Positions 1-5,564 of a stretch of 5,564 nucleotides of DNA are shown here, piece by piece. This DNA is from Acidimicrobiia bacterium (GTDB lineage: Bacteria; Actinomycetota; Acidimicrobiia; Acidimicrobiales; JACDCH01). The first letter of the stretch is position 1, and each line of letters opens with the position of its first letter. A program made the position numbers and the translations under genes. The stretch is taken from NCBI GenBank assembly GCA_013694495.1, contig JACDCH010000653.1:1-5564 (forward strand). The letters run 5' to 3'. The notes beneath the pieces are model-generated. The model searched no databases, was not told the DNA's origin, and saw only the letters and a list, made by a program, of their open reading frames with translations.

Positions 1-626
1 GCGGCCAAGAGGTTCGGGTACGCCTTCTGGGCCCGGTAGTTGGCCACGGTGACCACGAGGACGTCGTCGTCGCCGATCCCGAGCTCCGTGCGGACCCGGC
101 CCCGCTCAGGGGCCGCGGCCCGGATGCGCTCGATGTCGACACCGTGGAGGAGCACCTCGCACCGGTCGCGAGCCCGCGGCGACATCGAGTCGCGCGCCTC
201 GGAGGAGACGGCCAGCGTGAGGTCGTCGAGCGGCGCCGTGATCCCGTTGACCAGCCGCGTCGGCCACGCGAAGGTCGGCCAGGCGTTGTGCTCGGTCGTG
301 ACCATCGCCGGACGGCGCCGGGGACGGATCGTACGGACGACCACGCGGGCCGCCGCCGCGAGCAACGGGGAGTGGGCGTGGACGACGTCGAAGCCCCCGC
401 CGACGACGGCGCGCCGCAGGTCGAGGAGCCACGGCCGCCCGGCGCCGAGCAGCCGGACGTCGACGCCGAGGTCCTCGAGCTCGGGAACGAGCTGGTCCTT
501 GGCCGCGACGACGTAGGCGACAGCCGGCCGGATGTCGGCCGGGAGGGAGGCGGCGAGGGACACCAGCAGCCGCTCCGCGCCGCCGGGCCCGAGGCCCTTG
601 ATCAGCCAGAGCACCCGTATCGGCAC
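1..626 (-). CDS. GT4-type glycosyltransferase, N-terminal part (3' end beyond window)
   Basis: This is a retaining GT-B glycosyltransferase that would transfer a sugar from a nucleotide-sugar donor to a (probably lipid-linked) glycan acceptor in the cytoplasm. The first 208 codons are visible; the stop lies beyond the left edge. It begins with the Rossmann strand RVLWLIKGLGPGGAERL (residues 4-20), whose GPGGAE loop is the hallmark N-terminal motif of GT4 enzymes. HAHSP (83-87), TEHNAWP (111-117) and HGVD (161-164) match the usual acceptor-domain and linker motifs. VANYRAQKAYPNLL (194-207) opens the C-terminal donor domain, with K201 at the position of the conserved GR..KG lysine. The EX7E region is not in the window. 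The start is GTG at 626, chosen because it directly precedes the first strand and has AGGAG seven bases upstream. The gene is divergent from the amidotransferase gene. Family assignment is firm; donor and acceptor are unknown. Confidence 0.93.
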   Translation of the reverse strand, partial: MPIRVLWLIKGLGPGGAERLLVSLAASLPADIRPAVAYVVAAKDQLVPELEDLGVDVRLLGAGRPWLLDLRRAVVGGGFDVVHAHSPLLAAAARVVVRTIRPRRRPAMVTTEHNAWPTFAWPTRLVNGITAPLDDLTLAVSSEARDSMSPRARDRCEVLLHGVDIERIRAAAPERGRVRTELGIGDDDVLVVTVANYRAQKAYPNLLA

Positions 627-633
627 CGCTACG

Positions 634-638
634 CTCCT
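634..638 (-). promoter_or_regulatory. Ribosome binding site of the left glycosyltransferase
   Basis: On the minus strand AGGAG lies seven bases before the GTG at 626. This good Shine-Dalgarno match supports the GTG as the start, which otherwise could be missed because no ATG occurs near the N-terminal motif. Confidence 0.7.
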
Positions 639-649
639 GGTCGGTCGAC

Positions 650-656
650 GGAGGGG
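650..656 (+). promoter_or_regulatory. Ribosome binding site of the amidotransferase gene
   Basis: GGAGGGG lies 12 bases before the GTG at 669. The spacing is longer than ideal, but the purine-rich tract continues to position 660 (GTGGA). It supports initiation at 669, the start required by the N-terminal catalytic cysteine. Confidence 0.55.
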
Positions 657-668
657 TGGACGGTAACC

Positions 669-2600
669 GTGTGTGGCATCGCCGGCGTGGTGGACGCCAA
701 CCGCGACACCCCCGCACCGGAGCTGCTCGCGGGACTGGGGCGCATGGTGACCACCCTCGTCCATCGCGGCCCGGACGCGGAGGGGTCGTGGGTCGACGCC
801 GAGGTCGGGGTCGCCCTCGGGTTTCGCCGCCTGGCGATCATCGACCTGACCGAGACCGGGGCCCAGCCGATGCGGTCGGCGTCGGGCCGCTGGGTGGTCG
901 TGTTCAACGGAGAGCTCTACAGCCACCGGACGATGCGGGCGCGCCTCGAGGCCGAGGGCGAACGGTTCCGGGGCCGCTCCGACACCGAGGTCCTCGTCGC
1001 CGCCATCGACCGCTGGGGCCTCCGGCCCGCGCTCGAGGAGGCGAACGGGATGTTCGCGCTGGCCGCGTGGGACCGGGCCGAGCGCCGCCTCCTCTTGGCC
1101 CGCGACCGACTCGGGGAGAAGCCTCTCTACTACGGGTGGGCCGGTGGTCGCTTCGTGTTCGCGTCCGAGCTCGCCGCGCTTCGGGCGTGCCCCGGGTTCG
1201 ACGACACGGTCGATGACCATGCCCTCGCCGGATACCTGCGCCTGACCCACGTCCCCGCGCCGCGCACGATCCACCGCGGCGCCCGGACCCTCCCCGCGGG
1301 CCACCTCCTCGAGATCCGGGCGAACAGCCTCCGGCCCGGCGAGTGGCCGCCGCCGACGCAGTGGTGGTCGCCGGGACGGGCCATGGCCGAGGGGCTGGCC
1401 TCGCCGTTCGCGGGCTCGATCGACGACGCTGCCGAGCAGGCCCATGCGCTGCTGGCGGATGCCGTCGCCATCCGCCTCGACAGCGACGTGCCGCTCGGTT
1501 GCTTCTTGTCCGGCGGGCTCGACTCTTCCCTCGTCACCGCGCTCACGGTGCAGGCCCGGGCGGACCCGGTTCGCACCTTCACCGTCCGCATGCCCGAGCT
1601 CGGCTTCGACGAGAGCGAAGACGCGGCCCGGGTGGCGACGCACCTGGGCACGCGCCATGAGACCATCGACCTGACCGTGGCCGAGGCGTTGGCTGCCGTC
1701 CCCCGCCTGCCCGCGATGTACGGCGAACCGTTCGGCGATCCTTCGGCGCTGCCGACCGCGCTGGTGTGCAGCGCCGCTCGACGGGCGGCAACGGTGGCGC
1801 TCGGCGGCGACGGCGGCGACGAGATGTTCCTCGGCTACAACCGCTACGTCCTCGGCGACCGCCTGTGGCGCCGCGTGCGCCGGGTTCCGCTTCCGCTCCG
1901 GGCAGCCGCGGCGCGCGTGGTTGCCCTCCCGTCGCCGGCCACGGTCGACCGCCTGGCGACCCTGGCCCCGGGGCCGCGGCGGGTGCGGAACCCGGGCGAC
2001 AAGCTGCAGAAGCTGGCGCGGGTGCTGCGGGCTCCCGACGGACAGGCGGTGGGCGACGCCCTGGTCGAGGAGTGGCGGCCAGAGGACATCCTCGCCCACC
2101 CGCCGGCGACGGGACCGTCCCCGCCGCCGCCCGGCGGGCCGTCGGGCTTCATCCCGGCGCTCGCGCACCGCGACCTCGCCACGACCCTTCCCGACCAGAT
2201 GCTGGTGAAGGTCGACCGAGCCTCCATGGCGGTGGGGCTGGAGGTGCGCTCGCCGCTGCTCGACCATCGGCTCCTCGGCCTGGTCTGGTCGATGCCGCTG
2301 GCCTGGCACCTCGACCAGAGCGGCGGCAAGCGGGTGCTGCGGCGGGTGCTGCTCGAGCACGTGCCGGCCGGGCTCGTCGACCGGCCGAAGATGGGGTTCG
2401 ACCCGCCGATCGGCACCTGGCTCCGGGGCCCGTTGCGGGAGTGGGCATCCGACCTGCTCCACCCGGCCACGGTCGACGCCGCCGGCCTGCGGGCCGACGT
2501 GCTCAGAGAACGGTGGGACGAGCACCAGAGCGGGCGCCGCAACCACGACTACGCGCTCTGGACCGTCCTGCAGTACCTGGCCTGGCGGGCGTCGCCGTGA
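669..2600 (+). CDS. asnB: Glutamine-dependent asparagine-synthase-type amidotransferase
   Basis: This 643-residue protein has the two-domain plan of class-B asparagine synthases: glutamine hydrolysis releases ammonia, and an ATP-activated carboxylate is then amidated. The class II glutamine amidotransferase domain spans about residues 2-190. Cys2 directly follows the initiator (CGIAG), then come HRGPD (32-36), RLAIIDL (54-60), FNGELY (79-84), SDTEVL (104-109) and RDRLGEKPLYY (145-155). The synthase domain (about 255-640) has the ATP PP-loop SGGLDSS (281-287), GGDGGDEMFLGYNRY (379-393) and the LVKVDRASM...LEVRSPLLD block (512-532). All key residues look intact. GTG 669 is the only start that leaves Cys2 exposed; the open frame upstream to 144 is antisense to the glycosyltransferase. 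A proline-rich stretch (8 Pro in residues 478-491) interrupts the synthase domain. Its last four bases overlap the GNAT gene. Because it sits among glycosyltransferases, I infer amidation of a sugar acid or glycan precursor, but plain asparagine synthesis cannot be excluded. Confidence 0.95.
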   Translation: MCGIAGVVDANRDTPAPELLAGLGRMVTTLVHRGPDAEGSWVDAEVGVALGFRRLAIIDLTETGAQPMRSASGRWVVVFNGELYSHRTMRARLEAEGERFRGRSDTEVLVAAIDRWGLRPALEEANGMFALAAWDRAERRLLLARDRLGEKPLYYGWAGGRFVFASELAALRACPGFDDTVDDHALAGYLRLTHVPAPRTIHRGARTLPAGHLLEIRANSLRPGEWPPPTQWWSPGRAMAEGLASPFAGSIDDAAEQAHALLADAVAIRLDSDVPLGCFLSGGLDSSLVTALTVQARADPVRTFTVRMPELGFDESEDAARVATHLGTRHETIDLTVAEALAAVPRLPAMYGEPFGDPSALPTALVCSAARRAATVALGGDGGDEMFLGYNRYVLGDRLWRRVRRVPLPLRAAAARVVALPSPATVDRLATLAPGPRRVRNPGDKLQKLARVLRAPDGQAVGDALVEEWRPEDILAHPPATGPSPPPPGGPSGFIPALAHRDLATTLPDQMLVKVDRASMAVGLEVRSPLLDHRLLGLVWSMPLAWHLDQSGGKRVLRRVLLEHVPAGLVDRPKMGFDPPIGTWLRGPLREWASDLLHPATVDAAGLRADVLRERWDEHQSGRRNHDYALWTVLQYLAWRASP

Positions 2601-3538
2601 GCGACCTGCTCATCCGCGACTACGACGACGCCGACGAGGACATCGTCCTCGAGCTCCTGGCGGGCAGCCTGGGTTGGCTACCCGACGCCGGCCACCGCGA
2701 GTTCTTCCGATGGAAGCACCTCCAGAACCCTGCGGGCCGCTCGGCGATGTGGGTGGCGGAGTCCGCCGGCCAGATCGTCGGCTTCCGTTCGATGCTGCGG
2801 TGGGTCTTCGACGTCGACGGCGCCGAGGTCCACGCGGTGCGCGCCGTCGACACGGCGACGGCCCCGGCGGCCCGGGGCCAGGGGGTCTTCCGGGCCCTGA
2901 CCCTCCACGCGGTGGCGGCGCTGACTGCCGAGGGCGTCGGTTTCGTGTTCAACACCCCGAACGACCAGAGCCGCCCTGGGTACCTCAAGATGGGCTGGAT
3001 CGAGCTCGGTCGTCCGCCGGCGGCGGCCCGGCCGAGCGGCCCTCTCGGCGCCCTCCGCGCGGCACGCAGCCGAACCCCAGCGGAGCTCTGGTCGCTACCC
3101 AGCGATGCCGGGGTGGCTGCCACGGAGGGGTTGTCGGGCGCGCTTCCCACCGGCCCGCAGTCCCTATCCGGCCTCGCCACCCGACGCCGCGCCGAACACC
3201 TCCAGTGGCGGTACGGGCTTCCCTCATTGTCGTACCGGGCGCTGCGCCGCGACGACGGCATCGCCATCTTCAGGCTGCGCCGGCGAGGCCACGCCACCGA
3301 GGCGGCGGTGTGCGAAGTGCTTGCCGACGACGACGACGGCGCCCGTCGGCTCGTCCAGGAGGTGGCGCGGGTGTCCGGGGCCGACCACCTGCTGCGCCTC
3401 GGGCGCGCCCACACGAGCTGGCGGGAGCTGCCGCTGCCTGGCGGCGGGCCGATCCTGACCTGGCGAGCCCTGGCGTCGACCACACCCGTCGAGCTCAGCC
3501 GGTGGCGGCTGTCGCTCGGCGATGTCGAGCTTCTCTAG
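2597..3538 (+). CDS. GNAT-type acetyltransferase with a second GNAT-like half
   Basis: This 313-residue protein carries an N-terminal GNAT fold that would use acetyl-CoA (or another acyl-CoA) to modify an amino group. Residues 36-47 (FFRWKHLQNPAG) and 52-67 (WVAESAGQIVGFRSM) form the first strands. Residues 84-101 (VDTATAP..RGQGVF..L) are the CoA-binding motif A. NTPNDQSRPGYLKMGW (119-134) is the typical motif B region. This resembles the longer Eis-like or polysaccharide-cluster GNAT proteins rather than short RimI types. A second half starts near 195 with RRRAEHLQWRYGLPSLSYRAL, which echoes the WKH..NP motif, and lacks a clear second CoA loop. No signal peptide or membrane segment is seen. 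The GTG start at 2597 overlaps the amidotransferase stop (GTGA), so translation is probably coupled. The stop at 3536-3538 shares the CTAG with the convergent glycosyltransferase. The substrate is unknown; an amino sugar is a reasonable guess from the neighbours. Confidence 0.85.
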   Translation: MSDLLIRDYDDADEDIVLELLAGSLGWLPDAGHREFFRWKHLQNPAGRSAMWVAESAGQIVGFRSMLRWVFDVDGAEVHAVRAVDTATAPAARGQGVFRALTLHAVAALTAEGVGFVFNTPNDQSRPGYLKMGWIELGRPPAAARPSGPLGALRAARSRTPAELWSLPSDAGVAATEGLSGALPTGPQSLSGLATRRRAEHLQWRYGLPSLSYRALRRDDGIAIFRLRRRGHATEAAVCEVLADDDDGARRLVQEVARVSGADHLLRLGRAHTSWRELPLPGGGPILTWRALASTTPVELSRWRLSLGDVELL

Positions 3539-4680
3539 CCGCGACGGCCGGGGGCGTCGATGACGGCATCGATGATCTCGGCGACCGCATCTTCGAAACG
3601 ATCGAAGCCGAACCGTTCATGGGCTCGAGCCTCCGCCTGCTCGCCGCGACGGTGCCTGTTGTCGGCATCGGCGAGCAACCCGCTGACGGCTCGGGCCATG
3701 GCGTCGACGTCTTCGGGCGGGACAAGGATGCCGCTCTCACCGAGCTGCTCGGGTATGCCGCCGACGGCGAAGGCGACGATCGGGCGGGCGAGCGTCATCG
3801 CCTCGAGCACCACCAGCGGGAAGGCATCGGCTCGCGAAGGGACCACGACGACGTCCATGGCCGCCAGCTCCGGCACCGCGTCGGCCACCTCCCCGACGAG
3901 CTCGACGCCGGGCACGCCGGCGGCCTGCGCGCGAGCGCTGTCGTCGGCCGCGCCCACCCAGCGGAACACCGCCGGCTCTCCGCTGCCGTCGGCAAAGCGG
4001 CCGGCGAGCTCGAGGAACAGGTCGAACCCCTTGCGGGGGTCGGCGCTTCCGCACGCCCCCACCACCAGGCGGCCGTCGACCGGCACCCGACGCGGCTTCG
4101 ACCCGGCCCGGGCGGCGATCTCGTGCTGGTCGACGAGCGACGGGAGCAGCCCGATGTCGTCGAGCGGAACCGACGTCGCCTCGGCGAGGTCGCGACGGGC
4201 GGCGTCCGAGCAGGCGACGAGGCGAACCCGGCCCCAGCGGCCGTCCAGGCCGTAGCGGCCGAGGATCGCGGAGGTCAGCGGTTCGAGCTCGTGGACGTGG
4301 AGCACCACAGGCACGCGGAGGCGCAGCGCCGGCCCCACCCAGCTCCCTGACATGACCGTGTTGGCCCACACGGCCGCCGGGCGCCGACGCAGCAGGACGA
4401 GCGCAGCGGCGGCGCCCTCGATGGCGCGGGCCATACGGGGGTGGTGCCGCGTGCGGGCCAGTGCCCGCGCCCGGCGCATCGGCTCGAACGAGCTCGCATC
4501 GGCCGCCGACCGCAGGGATCCCTCCAGCGGCCCACCCCACCGCAGGACGAGGCGGGTGGCCAGCCCGTGCTTGCGCAGCGCCCGCAGCACCGCCACGCCC
4601 ACGACCGGCGCCCCGGTTCGCGACGCCTCGTGGCTCACCACGATCACCGCGCCCGCGCTCGATCCGCCGGACGGGGCCAT
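3535..4680 (-). CDS. GT4-type glycosyltransferase, complete
   Basis: This 381-residue retaining GT-B glycosyltransferase is predicted to add one sugar to a growing lipid-linked glycan at the cytoplasmic side of the membrane. It belongs to the subgroup beginning with VVSHEASRTGAP (14-25). HVHELE (128-133) lies in the acceptor domain. The donor domain shows VVGACGSADPRKGFDLFL (206-223), with the R216-K217 pair that contacts donor phosphate in the family. It also has PSRADAFPLVVLEAM (281-295), the EX7E region, in which the first acid is Asp285 and the second Glu293. VGGIPE (306-311) and the C-terminal helices follow. ATG 4680 is chosen because it precedes the first strand and lies two bases after the stop of the GT2 gene. 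No Shine-Dalgarno is evident, so translation probably depends on re-initiation from that upstream gene. The open frame continuing upstream to 5232 is a shadow of the GT2 gene. Family is firm, sugar specificity unknown. Confidence 0.94.
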   Translation of the reverse strand: MAPSGGSSAGAVIVVSHEASRTGAPVVGVAVLRALRKHGLATRLVLRWGGPLEGSLRSAADASSFEPMRRARALARTRHHPRMARAIEGAAAALVLLRRRPAAVWANTVMSGSWVGPALRLRVPVVLHVHELEPLTSAILGRYGLDGRWGRVRLVACSDAARRDLAEATSVPLDDIGLLPSLVDQHEIAARAGSKPRRVPVDGRLVVGACGSADPRKGFDLFLELAGRFADGSGEPAVFRWVGAADDSARAQAAGVPGVELVGEVADAVPELAAMDVVVVPSRADAFPLVVLEAMTLARPIVAFAVGGIPEQLGESGILVPPEDVDAMARAVSGLLADADNRHRRGEQAEARAHERFGFDRFEDAVAEIIDAVIDAPGRRG

Positions 4681-4682
4681 CG

Positions 4683-5564
4683 TCAGAGGTAGACGGTGCG
4701 GTGACGGACGGACCCGCGGATGAGGCCGATCCGGAACCCGACGAGGAACACGGCGGCGGCGGCGTCGGCCTTCGAGCGAACCCGCACGAGCCGCCCGAAC
4801 CCGGCGAAGTGGAAGCGCAGCGCGGAGCGCCAGCGGCGTCGAGGCATCCCCACCCCTCGATGCTCGCGGAAGAGGACCGGCCCGGCCTCGCCGTAGGTCG
4901 CTGCTTGGCGGAAGATGCCCTTCACATCGGACCGGTAGCGGTAGTGCACCACGGCGTCCGGGACGAACGTGAGTGGCACCCCGGCGAGCTGGAGGCGCCA
5001 CGAAAGATCGACGTCGGTTCCGGCGGCGATGGACTCGTCGAACCCGCCGCTCAGGTCGTAGGCCCACCGCCGGAGCCCGATCGCGCACCCCGCGGCCGAG
5101 GGCAGGAACCCGAACGGGGTACCGACCCCGTCGGTCTGCGTGGGCGGGCGGCTCTCGCGCAGCCACGGCGGGTTCAACCGGTCGCAGTCGAGTCGAGCGG
5201 CGACGAAGGGGTGGCGCTCGAGGGCGCGCCACATCGTGGCGAGGTAGTCGGCGCCGACCACGTCGTCGGCATCGAGGAGCACGATGGCGTCGGCCGTGGT
5301 GGCGCGCAGGGCGGCGTTCATGGCCGCGGCCTGGCCCGGGCGGGCGGTGGCGTCGACGATCCGGAGGGGGAGGTCGGCGGCCGCCGGTCCCAGCCCGGCG
5401 ACAAGGCCGGCGAGGTCACCCCCACCGTTGTCCGCCAGCACCAGCTCCCAAGGCCCGGGCACCGTTTGGCCTCGCAGCGCGCCGAGCTGGGCCGGCAGCT
5501 CGCGAGGCGCGCCGTGGACCGCGATGACGACGACGAGGTGCTCGATCGGCGTCGCCCGCTCGTC
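4683..5564 (-). CDS. GT2-type glycosyltransferase (N-terminus beyond window)
   Basis: This is an inverting GT-A glycosyltransferase; 293 residues are visible and only a short N-terminus is missing. Numbered from the first visible codon, the nucleotide-binding strand is VVVIAVHG (11-18). Next come LVLADNGGGD (41-50) and RPGQAAAMNAAL (75-86), then the metal-binding DXD region VLLDADD (95-101). The acceptor region GGFDESIAAGTDVDLSWRLQ (173-192) follows, then VPDAVVHYRYR (201-211). The last 45 residues contain a weakly hydrophobic, basic segment (AAAAVFLVGFRIGLI, 268-282) that could contact the membrane. The GTG at 5462 is not the start, because it would remove the first strand; no start codon occurs in frame between it and the right edge. 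The stop lies two bases before the GT4 start, which points to an operon in which this gene is first. It resembles rhamnosyltransferase-like GT2 enzymes; the sugar is not predictable. Confidence 0.92.
   Translation of the reverse strand, partial: DERATPIEHLVVVIAVHGAPRELPAQLGALRGQTVPGPWELVLADNGGGDLAGLVAGLGPAAADLPLRIVDATARPGQAAAMNAALRATTADAIVLLDADDVVGADYLATMWRALERHPFVAARLDCDRLNPPWLRESRPPTQTDGVGTPFGFLPSAAGCAIGLRRWAYDLSGGFDESIAAGTDVDLSWRLQLAGVPLTFVPDAVVHYRYRSDVKGIFRQAATYGEAGPVLFREHRGVGMPRRRWRSALRFHFAGFGRLVRVRSKADAAAAVFLVGFRIGLIRGSVRHRTVYL

Larger units (their letters stand above)
627..668. other. 42-bp divergent intergenic spacer
   Basis: This is the only non-coding stretch of note in the window. 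It separates the minus-strand glycosyltransferase from the plus-strand amidotransferase gene. It contains the ribosome binding sites of both genes and a GTCGAC palindrome (644-649) close to its centre. I see no convincing -35/-10 pair for either direction, and 42 bp is too short for two complete non-overlapping promoters. Promoters must therefore overlap, extend into the opposite gene, or lie elsewhere. Confidence 0.6.

Noticed and set aside
144..668. In-frame upstream extension of the amidotransferase gene, giving an 818-residue protein
   Set aside because: It would bury the catalytic Cys2, is exactly antisense to a clear glycosyltransferase, and its sequence is low-complexity and Arg/Asp/Glu-rich. 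Long stop-free antisense frames are expected at this GC content.
598..669. Possible promoter elements: TTGATC at 598-603, TACGCT at 630-635, and TACCGT on the minus strand at 665-660
   Set aside because: Spacings do not give a proper -35/-10 pair, and single TAnnnT matches are expected by chance.
1766..2596. Upstream extension of the GNAT frame
   Set aside because: It overlaps the synthase domain of the amidotransferase in another frame and yields Arg/Ala/Gly/Pro-rich sequence without motifs. The GTG at 2597 directly precedes the GNAT fold.
669..3538. N-acetylglutaminylglutamine amide (osmolyte) synthesis pair, which also combines an asparagine-synthase homologue with a GNAT domain
   Set aside because: In that system the GNAT domain is fused to an ATP-grasp ligase in a much longer protein. 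Here the GNAT protein has 313 residues with no ATP-grasp motifs, and the neighbours are glycosyltransferases.
3542..3559. Small inverted repeat CGACG-N8-CGTCG just past the convergent stops
   Set aside because: The stem is only 5 bp, there is no T-tract, and the repeat lies in the coding end of the GT4 gene. Not credible as a terminator.
2674..4350. Long plus-strand open frame of 558 codons
   Set aside because: It crosses the GNAT gene in another frame and then the antisense of the GT4 gene. The translation is compositionally biased with no recognisable motif.
4681..5232. Upstream extension of the GT4 frame
   Set aside because: It lies within the GT2 gene in another frame and is Arg/Pro/Ala-rich. 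The ATG at 4680 is placed correctly before the first Rossmann strand.

Overview
This is a GC-rich, tightly packed stretch of a cell-surface glycan (exopolysaccharide or capsule-like) biosynthesis locus. It holds five protein-coding genes and no RNA genes, mobile elements or CRISPR. The very high G+C (about 70 % by eye), the frequent GTG starts (three of the four starts visible) and the GC-ending codons suggest an actinobacterium. A deep lineage such as Acidimicrobiia is possible, but the window alone cannot fix the taxon.

Layout. Positions 1-626 (minus) hold the N-terminal half of a GT4-type glycosyltransferase that runs off the left edge. A 42-bp divergent gap (627-668) follows, containing only the two ribosome binding sites. 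Positions 669-2600 (plus) encode a complete glutamine-dependent asparagine-synthase-type amidotransferase. It overlaps by 4 bp (GTGA) a complete GNAT-type protein at 2597-3538 (plus). That gene meets, tail to tail, a complete GT4 glycosyltransferase at 3535-4680 (minus). The two convergent genes share one CTAG palindrome as their stop codons. Two bases upstream of the GT4 start lies the stop of a GT2-type glycosyltransferase (4683-5564, minus), whose N-terminus runs off the right edge.

How the genes fit together. Three glycosyltransferases of two folds (GT-B and GT-A) beside an amidotransferase and an acyltransferase-like protein is the usual composition of an oligosaccharide repeat-unit assembly locus. 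The transferases would add sugars to a lipid-linked acceptor at the inner face of the membrane. The amidotransferase and GNAT protein, made from one coupled transcript, would decorate a sugar or precursor, for example by amidating a uronic acid and acylating an amino group. The substrates are inferred, not shown by the sequence.

I see no clearly unprecedented system. The points most worth a second look are the plus-strand amidotransferase-GNAT pair set between minus-strand glycosyltransferases, the two-half architecture of the GNAT protein, and the extreme compaction at both junctions of that pair, including the shared CTAG stop.
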